A DNA stretch of 64,000 nt from Montifringilla adamsi (taxonomy: Eukaryota; Chordata; Aves; Passeriformes; Passeridae). Where the stretch lies: NCBI GenBank assembly GCA_017590115.1, contig JAGGNK010006448.1, positions 13,951,860 to 14,015,859 of the forward strand, in the 5' to 3' direction. The first letter of the stretch is position 1, and every line of letters begins with the position of its first letter. Made by a program: the position numbers and the translations under genes. This document shows positions 48,898-61,114 of this stretch, piece after piece. The notes below the pieces were generated by a model that ran no database searches, was not told the origin of the DNA, and saw nothing but the letters and a program-made list of their open reading frames with translations.

Positions 48898-50384
48898 GTG
48901 CAGTACAGGCTAACATTTAATTGCTTCAGGAAACAAACTGAGTTGATGGGAATTATGTTAGACAAAGCCCAGCTTCTCCTTTCACCACTGATGGAGGAAG
49001 TACATTTGCTGGTTATTCAAACCTGCTGTAACTGTTTCTTCATGCAGTGCAATGATCAACTTAAGGTTTCAAAACAACAGTTAAAAGCCTGAGTATGAAT
49101 TTAAATAAGTAAGCCAGCTATGGAATCTATCAACAATTCTCTCTGCAATAGACTACAAGTTACTGGTTTTTGGCAAGGAACACAGTGTCATCATTATGGT
49201 TTCCTTAGCCTTTGCTCTTTTACTCGACATTCCATGTATGTAATGCATTTAAGTAACAGTCAAAAATCACTGGTGGGTTAGTAAAATAGATTTTTACAGG
49301 TTAGGGGCATAGTTGTGTGGGTTAAGAGAGCTTCCTAGCAATCAGACAGTTGTTGGTGGGAGGCTGGAATAGCTGATAGCTTTTCTTGTGATGGTAAGTG
49401 ATTCAAGCAGCTTCACCTTAACATTGTCTGAGTATGCAGGTGGCAGATGTCGATAGAAATGGGCAGGCTGCCAACAAACCCTTGTGACAAGCACAGTGAC
49501 AAGAAGTAGCATGGGAATTGCTAAATTAACTCACTGGCTGCTTCCTATTACAAATCTTAATTTTAGGAAATCTTTGCTGAGCAATTATTAGATGTGGAAG
49601 AGCTCTGCAAGCCTATTAGAGTGGGAAGGCTGACACTAGTAAATTGTGTCTTCCAGCTAGCCCTGTTAGCAAGGGTCATTTTCTGGAGGCAACTAGCCAG
49701 TATAGCAGGAACAGGAGCCTTACCTGTAGCTCTAATGCCCAATTCTGGATCTTCATAAAGTCAGAAGGAAGAGGAGTTTGCATAGATACAATGGTTATAG
49801 AGGTCTCAAATTGAGCATCCAAGGGTCATAGAAATATATTTAAATAAAATCAATAGATGGGTCTCAACTGTTCCACTGCTGCAAAATAGGGCCAGGACAT
49901 TTTTCACATAATAGAGAGTTTGAGATAGGATTTATTTGTACAGCACTTCTGAGATTTTAGGTTTAAAGTTTTCATGCTCAAAGCCATGGTTTAATTGCTA
50001 TTCTGGTGATAGCTTTTAATGGCTTTTTCTTTAGGAATAATAGTTAATCTTGTTTTTCTTTGTACCTGGAGGCACAGTGTGAACACTTAGCCTCACCAGC
50101 TGGGTACAAACATTGGTGTACACAATTACACTTCACCATACACAATTTCAATATTTGCAATACTGCTGATGGAATTATTGAGAACACGCTATTAATGTCA
50201 TGTAAGTATAGGTGTGGGGTGGCTTCTTAATGCAATGGTACAGTAATTGCTTCCTTCCAAAGGAAAAAGGGGACAATGAAGGAACAATACATCTACTCTA
50301 GCATAGCTTTTTACTTCCCATAAAACACATTTTAATGTAGTACGTTTCAATTATTATAATTATCCTTTATTCATTCTATTCTAG
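48898..50384 (+). other. ITGBL1: ITGBL1 last intron, about 1.5 kb
   Basis: Runs from donor GTGCAGTA to acceptor ATTCTATTCTAG. No repeat or further exon recognised in it. Confidence 0.85.
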
Positions 50385-50476
50385 GTAACGGTGTTTGTAG
50401 CTGTGGAAACTGTGAGTGCTGGGAAGGATGGAATGGAAATGCTTGTGAAATCTGGCTGGGGAGAGAATATCCTTAA
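50385..50476 (+). CDS. ITGBL1: ITGBL1 terminal coding exon
   Basis: The exon starts after ATTCTATTCTAG in phase 1 and reads [20 protein letters not shown], then EIWLGREYP and a TAA stop. The short half-repeat followed by a C-terminal EIWLGxEYP is specific to ITGBL1. Integrin beta subunits would instead continue into a tail domain, a membrane helix and a cytoplasmic tail, none of which follows here. The human protein ends EIWLGSEYP from memory, so this copy differs at one residue in the last five. With the three exons before it, the window gives 155 C-terminal residues. The protein therefore ends as a soluble, secreted product. Confidence 0.95.
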
Positions 50477-51265
50477 TGGAGGATGTAAAAGATTGAGGAG
50501 GTTATTTTTTGTTTGTTTTTCTTTAGGCTGCTAGGACATTTAATTTCAAAAGTATCTGGGTGTGGGTATGCATGAACGCACACATACATGGTTGTAAATA
50601 CCTTAGAACACATTTGAGGATCTGCTCCTTAAAGAAATGCATCAGAAAACTAAACAAGGGACGATGACAGCCCATGCTCTAGAGGGTGAAGTCATAAAAT
50701 ACTGGCCTATGGAACTTCTCCAGAGATTTTTTGTAAATTCAGTGGAACCGATAATATACCTGTAATGACTATTTCTTTGAGCAACCTGAGGCAAAGGTAT
50801 AAGAAGACCCTTTTTTTAACATTATTTACTTGGTTACCGTGTGTTCTTGTCAGTATGCAACAATTCACCTGTAGAAGAGTAGCACTAGTGGAATATTGTC
50901 AAATAATTAGTTTGATTTTTTTTAATGGTATTTGAAAAAGACATTATTTGGCCCGTTTTTTTCTTCCCAACAATCCTGATTATAAACCAACTCATAAATT
51001 GAGAGAAACTGTAAGGAAGCCTATAAAAATATTAATGATTTTTTACTTGGTCATTTGTGTAACTGAGGTCCAATTACGTGACACTCATAGACTGAAGACC
51101 CAAAATGTTTGAATGGGAACGTTTTCCACAGGAGAACTTCTTTTAGTTGCTGTGGTTGATATGTCAGTAAGTTGGTTATCTAATCTACATATTACAATAC
51201 TTTAAAATACATAACCTATAGAAACATATGGAGTGAAACTAATAAAGATATAAAAGTAAGACTGC
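50477..51265 (+). other. ITGBL1: Probable ITGBL1 3' UTR
   Basis: Non-coding sequence from the TAA stop to just past the first good AATAAA on the + strand. It has no open frame of note and no repeat. The end is set about 20 bases after the signal and is an estimate. Later signals, for example ATTAAA at 51557, could extend it. Confidence 0.55.
51241..51246 (+). promoter_or_regulatory. ITGBL1: Candidate ITGBL1 polyadenylation signal
   Basis: AATAAA about 765 bases after the ITGBL1 stop codon, followed by T/G-containing sequence (TGCATATGTATTCTG). It is the first canonical hexamer I noticed on this strand after the stop. Confidence 0.5.
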
Positions 51266-51589
51266 CTATTCTGCATATGTATTCTGCAACTCACATGGAC
51301 TTCTCTTGTACCATTCTACGTATCTACAGCTGCCTCCTACATGTAAAGCACGTGCAATTTTTTTATATTAGTAACTTTAGGATTTTACTCTTAGAAATCA
51401 CTGTTCAAGATAGATTGCCCTGTCACACATGGAATTCACTGAATTTAACTGCTTTCATAGAAGTGGGGAACCTGAAGTCAACTGACTTGAAAAATCATCT
51501 GTGCTATGCAGTAGCTTGGTCTCAGCCAAAGATGTTTGGACAATGTCAACAAAGTAATTAAAGTTTTAATACAGTAAATACAAACAAAG
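51266..51589. other. Gap between convergent 3' ends
   Basis: A short region between the proposed ITGBL1 and FGF14 poly(A) sites. It carries a + strand ATTAAA at 51557-51562. A 94-codon frame (51277-51561, +) has no recognisable features. Confidence 0.4.
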
Positions 51590-51608
51590 CAGTGGTATGA
51601 ACAAAAAT

Positions 51609-51620
51609 TTTATTTTTATT
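51609..51620 (-). promoter_or_regulatory. FGF14: Candidate distal FGF14 polyadenylation signals
   Basis: Two directly adjacent AATAAA hexamers on the - strand (51615-51620 and 51609-51614). T-rich and then TG-containing sequence follows in the direction of transcription. Confidence 0.45.
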
Positions 51621-54600
51621 TTCCAATGGTGAAATGCTGCTCAGTGTGAAATTCACATTGAGTTATGAACGATGCACAACTATTGGGACTTCCCTAACTT
51701 ATTTACATATGAGTCTCTTATTTTTTTGTACATATAATTTTGGCAGCCCTTGAATTCTTTAGAGCAAAAAAAAAAAAGAAATATACATTTTAGTTTCAAA
51801 AGTGTTTACATTTTGTGAAACCATGATTGAGCAAGAAATTGATTAAATAGCTCAAAAATACTTCTTTTAGATACCAAACTTTAACATTGTGGTTTAGGTG
51901 CCAAGGTCCTGATTTTTGAAGAGGTGCATGACTCAGAAATAATAAAACTATGTATTAACAGAAAAAAGTATTTCCATTATTACTCTAGAAATTACTTTTC
52001 TTTTAGAAAGGACAGTTTCGAAATAGGAAAGTACAATGGTAAATGGGATAGAATGCAAAGTTTCAAATTAATTTATTTAACTGCTTTATTATTCCCCCAT
52101 CCCATATAGCTTGCTCTTTAACTACCACTTTTTTTTCCTCTTAACCTCTATTCTTTCTAAAAATGAAGTTTGTGAAGCCCATATTCTCAGGGAGTACCAT
52201 TACCAAATATCCAACTTATATATAAGCTGTGCAGATAAATAACTAGACATACATCCCAAAGCTGCTAGCTACTCTCTTACCAGATAACCAAGTATCAGGC
52301 AGAGTTCTAAACTGTATTCATAACACATAAAGAACCCTCAAAGTAAAATTCATCTTCAAATTTTAATTTATATTTTATACTTAAAACCCTAAAACTCCAT
52401 GGAGCTCAACCGGAAAATTTTCTTAAGTTTTAGCTTATATGCATTTTGCCAACCTTAGTGTCTGGAGAGCACAAATTGTTGCTTTTATTTATATTTATGA
52501 ATAATGAATACCACTGACCTGAATCATCTCATAATCACTGGGTTTTTTGCATATACATTCATCTGCTGAATCAGAATGTAAACAACGAAGGATACAAAGT
52601 TCTCCTTGCTTTCCTTCCATTTATATTTAGTACTGTATTAAGAAAATACTACATAATCAAAACTCTATTCTGGTGTCAGTAGATGCTTTTGACTTGTTTT
52701 CATGGCATCAAAACATCTATATATACTGTAGATCAGCTGTGGTATTTCAGGTACTCATTCATATATAAAAGAACAATTCTTTAGGTGGTTCCAGTGTTGT
52801 ATTTGATGCATTTTTGTCACTTGCTTTAATTTAAATTTATATACTTAAAGAGTATAAAGTAATTTTTACTTTGAATTTTTAATACCAGTCAGCTCCAACC
52901 TTTTTGACTACTGGATGGATTATGTAGCCATAGCATTTCAAAAAGGGTTATGCCAGTTGTTTTTAACTTATATGTGGAAAAAAATCAGAATATCTAAGAC
53001 AGCTACTCTCTGTGGTTCCTTTAAATGCAATTATCAAACAAAATTGTGCTATTACTATAAACCTTAAAGTATTAACTCAGACTACTAAAAATGGAATGTA
53101 GACATTAATTCTTTTCCAATATTTCTTTTGTTTCCTATAATGTTGCTTGAACATTTCGCCTGCTCTTCATGCTGAGGTAACTGGTGATGTGACACCCAGC
53201 ATATCTGTTTTGTGGCTCATTTCCTCTCTAGAAAAATGAAATCAGAAGGAATAAGATTATTATTCCACATATTTGAATATAATAGCTGTACTAATAAATT
53301 TTTATCTTTTTCTCTTATGTCATTCCCTGTGATGAGAATTCCAGATACATAAACTGTAAATGCAGGAAGAGGCATAAGGAAGTGAAACTTACTGCTTGAT
53401 TTTTCATTGCTAGTGACTGTAAAAACCTGCTTCCAGGCCTGTGGCAAAAGGCAAAACCAAATTGGATAAAAGAGGACTTCTTACTGATTAGATTGATAAA
53501 GCTTATAAACAAAAATATATTATAGCCTTGTTTTCTTCTTATGTGAGAAAGAACACAATCCAGAAATGTGCCAGTGCTTCTATAATAGACTTGCAGGATT
53601 ACACCTATTGTGTATAACATATCTGTAATATCACCTATAAAAAAACCTGTGGATTAATTTACTTCTATAATTTATTAACCTGCTTGTGATTCTTTTTTTT
53701 TTTTTTCTACTGGCTATATTCTTTCTTAGAAACACATAGATGCATTTGATCATGTAGCTGCTCTCACTTTTCTGATATATTGTCCTTGCTTCTTTGCAGA
53801 ATGGCATCTCACTTTGTAGCTAAATGATACAGCTAAATGATACTGGGATGAAGGAAGCTAAGTTGAATATTTCTGACTAAGTAATTGAACAAAAAAATTT
53901 ATTACATCTTTAAAAAGAAGTCAGCATTTGCATTAGTCATCACGGAAAACAAACCCGGTTATTAAACATTTTAGAATGCATTGCATGAAATATGAATTTA
54001 TCTAAAGGGCCATTTAAAAGAAAAAGAACCTTCTTATGTAGTCTAATTTTGCTTCCATTCCCATTTGAATGTAGCTGAATAATGTAATCTTTATAGCAAT
54101 AAACAGATAGATCATCATGATACGCTTTTACTGCATGGACCAAACTGGCTGCTTTCATACCTCATTGCTTAAACTAGTTTTAAACCAAGACAAAATGTTT
54201 CCCCATATATATGTATGGAAAGCCAGGGCTCTTAGTATTGTTTCAGGTATATACCATAAGTCAAAGTGAATTGCTGTACTTTATATCTGGTGAAGGGGAG
54301 TGCCTGGGAGGGGTTTATTAAGAACCAACATTTATGAAAATGACAGGATATTAAAATATCAATTGAGAATGGCTAAAAAACCCAGAAAATTAAGCAAAAG
54401 CTGTTATGTGAACTACAAAGCACTTAAAAGGAGCTAGAGACCCTTCCATAGGCTCTATCATGTGAGCAATCTCATAAGGATTCTTGTGAATTGGTAAAAT
54501 TTTTGAAGTACAGCAAAATGGTGCTTTGTTGAAGTAGTTCATATCTCTTCAAAAGTGGATCTCTAAAACTGTGCAGGTGTGACAGATTTTGCCAAATAGA

Positions 54601-55809
54601 ACTGTAGCTGAAATACAGATCAAAAAAGAGAAGAAATGACTTTGTGCAGTGTTAACATATAAAATGGCAAGATGAGGTTAGATTTCAGTGTGAACAGTCT
54701 CTCAGAGATTAGAGAAAACCCAGAAGAACAAAATACAATGCATGCATGCAAAAGACCTGGAACGCTGCAGATTCACGGACAGCTGCACATGTAAGTACAA
54801 AAACCCCCATCTGTAAATACAAATTGATTCCATCAGGTTTACTATACAGTACTTTAGTAGGAACAGACAGTTGAAAACAGCTTTCACTTAAAAGCAAAAT
54901 TAATTTTAGAGGGAAGAAAATGGTGAAGTCTCGTCCTGGAGAACAGCAAGAGAGGTATTATATTAAGGAGCTGAAATTTTCTTTGGCATGATAAAGGGGG
55001 AGAACTGAGTTTGCCAACCTATTTACATGAAGTTTCACCATCCTGTGGCCAGTGAAATGATGCTTTGCACAGTCTACTTCTTACATAAACTATTCTGTTG
55101 GTTTCCAGTATGCCTTCATATAAATGTTTTATTCATCATGTTGAATCTGTGTATACAACAAATAAGAATAAACACAAACTATACAATGCAGACAAACTCT
55201 TTGCATATATGTATGTAAATTTTTAACACTGACCAACAGTTCTTTGACAGACACAACCTACAACATGCAGTTAGTTCATCCTTGTCATACTCTTCCCATG
55301 CAACAGATGAGACAAGACAAAATTAAAGGGAGGAAACAAAGCACAAAGATACCTGTGTTATGTTTAAACAGATTGTAGAAAAAAATGAGGACATTAATTC
55401 ATTGGATTAAACACTCATATGAATTTAGCCCACAGAAACAAAACCAGAAAACAATAATTAAAAAAAAAAAAAAAAGGCAAAAAGCTGTATTTCCAGTATG
55501 TACTAACTGCTTAAAGAAATTAAATCTGCCCTTAATTATAGCCTCCCAAACTGGTTCACAGATCATAGTTACTCAGGACCAAAAGATTAATGTTGAAAAC
55601 AATGTTTATGTAGGATCAGGCAATGAACCAGATCCTCCTTGCTTGGCTCAGCCTCGTCTCCAGCCCTGTCTCTGCTCAGGCTCTTACACTGGGTGTATAA
55701 GAAGATAGCTGAATGGGACATGAAGTCGTGTATTCCCTCCTCATGAATCAGGTGAGAGAGAATGCAGCCTTCAGCTGTTTTATCTTACTTGAAATATTGT
55801 GAAGTTCTC

Positions 55810-55995
55810 CTCTTACAACTGCAGGAAGGCCTGGGGCCACGGCGGGAGCTGGCCGCCAGAGCAGCGTCAAGGCTGCTGCCTCTCCTGGGTCCTGCAGCGC
55901 AGAGCAAGCCCCCTGCTCGCCATCTGAGTTGCTTTGGTTTGATTTTGTTTTCTCAGGGATGGTGCACAAATCCCACTGGACCAGATGGGACGAGA
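55810..55995. other. G+C-rich island in the FGF14 3' UTR region
   Basis: A patch clearly richer in G and C, with CpGs (GGCCACGGCGGGAGCTGGCC near 55834 and CCTGCAGCGCAGAGC near 55892), inside otherwise AT-rich DNA. Frames cross it on both strands (55748-56104 - and 55762-56016 +) but neither shows a known domain. It may be an inserted fragment, a decayed processed sequence or a conserved UTR structure. Confidence 0.4.
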
Positions 55996-57267
55996 AGGGC
56001 ACACCGAAGTTTTTAATAAAGTGTTGTTTTCCCTGCGCACACAGATTTAGTGCTAGCAGGCAAGGGCACAGTCTTAAGTCAAAGTTGCTTTGCATTTTTA
56101 TCACAGTTTTAGATTAGGTTTGTATTTTTTTTTTCTCTACATGGATAGAGGGCTTCATGCTTAACTCATTCCCTCCCTAGAAAGACCCAACATCAAGCAT
56201 TATCTTGCTGTTCTCATATCAGACATACAAAAAGAAGTCTGATCTACAGAAAAAAGAAAAAGTTTATCTAGAATTTAGCAGCTTTACAGTAGCCTCCTTG
56301 AAGAGTGCACTAAATGTCGCTTATAAAAACAGAACACATTTGAAAATTAGTATGAAGAATTCATTCAGACTGAATGAGACTGTTCAGCTGAGCAGACAGG
56401 GAGTTTGAAATAATCAGCAGTCTCTGTCAGGGACTTCAGCACAAAGATGTGATAAAACAAATTGCCAGAAACACAGTGCTAAAAAAGGAACGGATGGTTT
56501 CCTCTTTTTGTCTTAAAATATCAAGGTAACAGCAAGAGGCCAAGAGGGTGTTGCCACACAGTTTTCCAGACTGAGATACAGTTTGATCTTTGCTGCCATT
56601 TCTAAGAAACAAATTCCTTCTTAATCATACAGAGAGTGCCTATATTTTTCATCTTCTGAAAGCCTGTGACTAAGTGTGCAAAAACCTCAGTGGCACCTCT
56701 GTGGCATTCTCTAAATCTTTCCCTCGCCCTCCTTCATCCCCCGCAACACTGGCTTAATTGTTCACAAGTGACAAACTCAAAGGGTTGATATTGTTCCTGG
56801 TAATATGATCCAAGGCTTCAATTTTATGATGTTTTTGATTTCTTCTAGTTTCATGTAGGAGAAAGTACAGTATATAGAGATCAAGGCAAGGCACCTTCAA
56901 TCTAGCAATTTGGTGGGCATGTTATCCTAGGAAGCTGGGTGGAGGTACATACTGGGATATCAGTGAAATACATAGGACTGGACTTTGCATGCTTAGCTAA
57001 AAATAAAAATAAAGTTTTGTAATATGTCCAGTTTTAAAACGTCTTTTTTCAAAACACCAGAAATATTAAACTATAATTTGTAACTACCCTTTGCATTGGT
57101 GCTGCAAAAAAGAACACAACAACATCCTTGCCCATGCTTTGCTAAGTAGGTGTGGGATTCAGCCAAAAATAACAATGGCATTAAGTTCAGTTCCTTAAAA
57201 ACAGGAAAGGATTATATTTGAAATGGATTTAGGTAGCGCAATTCTGATTAGTCTTACTTTTTTTTCT

Positions 57268-57273
57268 TTTATT
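57268..57273 (-). promoter_or_regulatory. FGF14: Candidate proximal FGF14 polyadenylation signal
   Basis: AATAAA on the - strand about 970 bases after the FGF14 stop, followed by A-rich rather than clearly GT-rich sequence. It is weaker than the distal pair. Confidence 0.3.
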
Positions 57274-58241
57274 GGTGGTGGTTGTTTTTCAAACAATGAA
57301 GATTTAGTAGATGAAAAATGAGCCTTAATTCAGGCCTACAAGGCCTACAAAATTCTTTGGACCCACTTTTCCAAAAATGAGTGGGTCTTGCTCGCTGGGC
57401 AAGGCAAATGTTACCATTACCAGTAAGCCTGTGATATGTATAAAACACACACACAAAAAGAAACTATAGGGGGATGCCAAACACACGTTTCAGAAAACTC
57501 CCCATTGGTTGTGTTTGACACTCTTCCCTCCACTTTAATGCCAACCTCAGAAGCACAGTATCTGTTACTAAAGAGTATTCACATTTAATCAATATTTTAA
57601 GCCAGAGACAATGATCCTATTCTTTATAGATATAATTTTTAATAGTAGATTTTTGAAGGCTTCCTGATTCCCTGATTGCTTTCAAAACTAAGCCACCGGC
57701 AACACTTAAGTTATAGAGAAACACAATCCCTGCAAAAGGTCACAAACAGTGGAGCGAGCAGCCTTATAAAAAAGGGAAGAAGAGAAATCCATAATAGCAC
57801 AGGTTTACAGCATCTAACTAGAAATTACTTGATTATTTGTGTGCTACAAAATAGAACTTAAACACATGGATTTTGCTGAAACTGGACTCAAAAAGGGATT
57901 ATGGGCAATTGTCAGCAGGCAAGGTATCAAGTGTACTTGTGAAGTATGTCATTCACATGAAGTGTCACAGTCACAGAAAAGATATTAAAAAGGCATTCCA
58001 ATATCTGGTAGGGCATTCCATGGTCTGAGTTTAGCTGGTTCATCCAGGTGTCTTCTCGTTGTGGTGGAGCTACATGTTGAGACTTATCCACTTGCAACAA
58101 CTCAGTTCAGAAACAGGAACGGGCAAGCTGGTGACTTGCCACAAGCTGATCCACAGACACTGCCGAGGGGAAGTCTGGCAAGGATAAATCGCTCAACTGT
58201 ACTTGGGACTCAGTAAAGTCACAACACCTGTGAGGATCTGG

Positions 58242-58378
58242 CTATGTCGTCTTGCTCTTGTTCACTGGTTTGCCTCCATTCATTATTGCAGATGCACTTG
58301 TGCTTTTACTTGGAGTTACCCCAGCCTTTGGCACTGTTTCTCCAATATCATGCAAAGATGGTTCTCGGTACATGGCAA
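58242..58378 (-). CDS. FGF14: FGF14 terminal coding exon (exon 5)
   Basis: The acceptor on the - strand is CCTTCCCCTCAG|TTGCC. With the G left by exon 4, the frame reads VAMYREPSLHDIGETVPKAG, then VTPSKSTSASAIMNGGKPVN and KSKTT before TAG, giving 45 C-terminal residues. This is the disordered tail that follows the beta-trefoil core of FGF14. It matches the human protein as I recall it except for conservative changes (DIGE for DVGE and KAG for KPG). Members FGF11-13 have different tails, which makes FGF14 the specific call. FGF14 is not secreted. It binds the C-terminal tails of voltage-gated sodium channels at the axon initial segment and modulates their gating. A + strand frame at 58252-58449 is only the antisense shadow. 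Confidence 0.96.
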
Positions 58379-60915
58379 CTGAGGGGAAGGAAGAGAAAGG
58401 GAGAAGCATTTTAAACAATGTATCACATATGAGAGTTCATCTCAAATAGGATTAATTTTCTATGTTCCTCTTGCATACCAAGAGGAAAAACTGTTTAATT
58501 TGACAGATGCTGGTTTTGCACCACTGATAGAATTGCTTGACCCTCCAAAATTCTCACACTTCTGCATCTGACTTAAAAATGCAGTAGGAAACTGCATTCT
58601 TGCTTGTTTAATGGATACTATATCTTCTTGGAAATGAAAAAACTAGTGTTCTTTCTTTGCATAAGGCACACAAAATCGTACATGTGTATACCCATGTATA
58701 TGTATATACAACACTTAAATAAACATTAAATAAACATGCAAGCTTTTCGAAGTAAAATGTGTTAAGATATATGGTAATTTAAAAATGGGATCATACAATA
58801 CAGTTGTCTAGACTTAAGTGTTCTTTCTTAGTCATAGATTACAAGACTAGGTTAGGGTCCAGTTCCACATAGTTGCATATACATTAGTCTTCCAAATCTG
58901 AGGAATTTGGCCATGGTCTTTTCTTCATGTATGCCCTGAAGAAATGTCCAGGATATGTGGAGAGTACAAAAGTTGTTTGGGGTTTTTCCTATCTCATTTC
59001 CGAAAACATATGCAGTAGCCACTGATCTCCACTGAATGTAGAAGTGCAGAAAACTCCAAATTAAACTATTAACTGAATTCTCAGAGGAATTAGAAGTTTT
59101 TTCCTTGGCTTCAGTCCTTATCTAACCACTTCAAATCCTTTGAGGGAAATACATGTATTCAATTACACAGTTCAAGCATTAAGCTGCCTTAATGATTAAT
59201 GCTCTTGGATAATTCAATTTCATTTTCCATGTCACTCTATCAGGTAATATTTCCACTTATACCTAACTTCAGTTGCATTTATTTATATCAGAGCAATGTT
59301 AAAAGAGGTGTCACAGCAGTCAAAGGAATTAATCATCACACTGATTTCCAGACTGGGTGTGTGCTACCACAGAGAGCACAATTCCTTCATCCCTTGGCTA
59401 ATTAGAGTAGGAGGCTGGAGCATCAAAGTACTGACCTTGATCTTCAATGGTGTGAAGTTTCATAATAAATGTAAAGGGCCCCATAGCATCATTAACTAAT
59501 CAAATACTTGTTCTAACATTTCCAGTGGCATAATCTAAATCCTTTTATAGCTTCTTAAAGACAAAAATTAAATGTCTTCTCTAGAGTACATAAGGCTGGT
59601 TATGATCTATATCTTCATAGCGGCCCATAAATGTATTTAGGGCATTTAGCTGATTAATTAAAAGAGCTTGGTGAAATAACACTGTGACCTACAAAATTAT
59701 TGCATTGAACAACATGAAATGGAACTATAAAGTAAGGAATTATATAGGAGAGCTGTCATATTTGATGATTCTCATAGGCAATGTAAATCAAGTTATTTCT
59801 AAGCATTGTCTAAGCTATTTTGATGAAGTCTGATCATCCAAACATTATTTTTAAAAAGTAGCTTCTTTCCTAGTACATAGGAATTTGCATTGCTTTTAAA
59901 AATGCACTGGCATTCCCTCCCTATAAGCCTTAATATAGAAAGATCAAGAAATAAATTATTAGTACTGTTGAGAGCTTATGAAACAACTGTAAACTTTCAC
60001 AAGACAGGAAAAGCACAAAGGCATAAACCTGACTTCAAATAAACATAAGTTTATTCTACTTCTTTTCTTATGATGAAACTAAAGTACTTGACAAACTGAT
60101 CCTTCAATCAAAAATTTTAAGTTAAATATCAAAAGAAACTGGACTGCTAACCAAAGCATTACTCAGATATGTGTTTTCAGATGGTAAGAAATGAGATAAT
60201 TTTCAGAGTGACTATGACTGTTTTCAGAGGCTATGTGCAAGAATTAGAACAATAAGTAATGCCATCAGGACAAGAAGCAAAAGGCAGCATATAAATACAT
60301 ACATATGTATTTATGTATAAATACATAGGCTAAGACAAAAGTTTCAAGATATTAATGGATTTTTCAGAGAATGTGACATCATTTTGTTGTGTAAGATTAC
60401 TGTGATTGTTATTTGCTCCTATCTTGTTTTAAAGGCCAACTTACATTATACCACTTGGCATAATAATACATCATGATTTATTTTATAGAGAGACCTTTGT
60501 GTTTTGGATTAGAAAGCTTTTACTTTAAAATGCTGACATTTCATCCATTCCCTTTATAACTCCCAATCTTCAATATTCATTATCTCATTTTGCCTAATGA
60601 AAGGACTATTTTCTCACTGCAAGCTTCACAACAGTTTTTGTCCCTAACAATGGAATATTTTAAAAGCAACACAATGCTATTCCACTAAAGATTTCTTTTC
60701 TTGTAGAATGACCACTTAGTCCCTGGAAAAATGTTTTTACATATGCCTTTTGTAGCATCACTACAGGGAAGCACAAAACTGCTCCATGAAACTTCAGGAG
60801 TGGCATTGGGATTGGCCCCTGTGTGAGACATGCATATTCAGTAAGGGCAATTTGGAAACCATTCCCTCTTCTTGTGACGTGTATAGGAGTCTGCCAGAGA
60901 TGGACTGAGCCTCAC
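58379..60915 (-). other. FGF14: FGF14 last intron, about 2.5 kb
   Basis: On the - strand it begins with donor GTGAGGCTC and ends with acceptor CCCTCAG. It is AT-rich and no repeat family was recognised. A short inverted A/T repeat (TACATACATATGTATTTATG region) lies at about 60295-60330. Confidence 0.85.
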
Positions 60916-61114
60916 CTTCCAATGGCTTGGGTAGAAAATGAGCTGCTGGTTTTGTTTTCTTCACTCTGTTTCCTTTCATGACCTGCCCTTCTTTGTTCAG
61001 CCCCAAGAACCAGGCCCTTCCGGACTCCTGTTGTCTGTAGAGCATGGATGAGTAGATTACATAATAATTTTCAAAAACAGACTCCTTGAATTTGCACTCT
61101 GGTGTAAAAAGTTC
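60916..61114 (-). CDS. FGF14: FGF14 coding exon 4 (beta-trefoil core)
   Basis: A 199-nt exon between acceptor TTTTTCTTCCCACAG and donor G|GTGAGGC on the - strand. It encodes [58 protein letters not shown] and HFLPKPLE, then leaves one base (phase 1). This is the second half of the beta-trefoil fold of fibroblast growth factor homologous factors. The first Tyr and the Val of NYYVIY correspond to residues known from human FGF14 work as part of the sodium-channel and dimer interface. The Phe of ECKFKES is the position altered in human spinocerebellar ataxia 27 (F145 in isoform 1a numbering). It is intact here. Length and phase match the human exon. An apparent start codon just upstream (near 61132) is intronic. 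One difference from human recalled by me is GQVMKG for GQAMKG. Confidence 0.97.

Larger units (their letters stand above)
1..51265 (+). other. ITGBL1: ITGBL1 transcription unit, 3' part
   Basis: This is the inferred extent of the ITGBL1 gene within the window. Four coding exons with matching splice phases lie between 33747 and 50476, followed by a 3' UTR with an AATAAA at 51241. The first exon here starts in phase 1 with an acceptor before it, so more 5' exons must exist upstream. I searched by eye for the preceding EGF-repeat exon in 1-33746 and did not find one, so that stretch is taken as intron. ITGBL1 encodes a secreted protein built from ten integrin-type cysteine-rich EGF repeats, about 494 residues in human. 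The part encoded here is the last 155 residues. The right end is an estimate. Confidence 0.8.
51590..58241 (-). other. FGF14: Probable long FGF14 3' UTR
   Basis: About 6.6 kb of AT-rich DNA after the FGF14 stop, without recognised repeats, CR1 copies or exons. The lack of CR1 copies contrasts with the region at 15-23 kb. Two sense-strand TGTAAATA motifs (51700-51707 and 55020-55027) match the Pumilio-binding consensus. A G+C-rich island lies at about 55810-55995. The distal end is inferred from tandem AATAAA motifs, and a proximal signal at 57268-57273 would give a much shorter UTR. No transcript evidence is available here. Confidence 0.45.

Noticed and set aside
48796..49092. A 98-codon frame at the third ITGBL1 exon
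   Set aside because: Out of frame with the EGF repeat. It continues past the donor into the intron.
58252..58449. A + strand frame opposite FGF14 exon 5
   Set aside because: Antisense shadow of a clearly identified coding exon.
60794..60915. Continuation of the FGF14 exon 4 frame past PKPLE
   Set aside because: The donor GTGAGGC lies there, and the true tail (VAMYREPS...) is found in the downstream exon.
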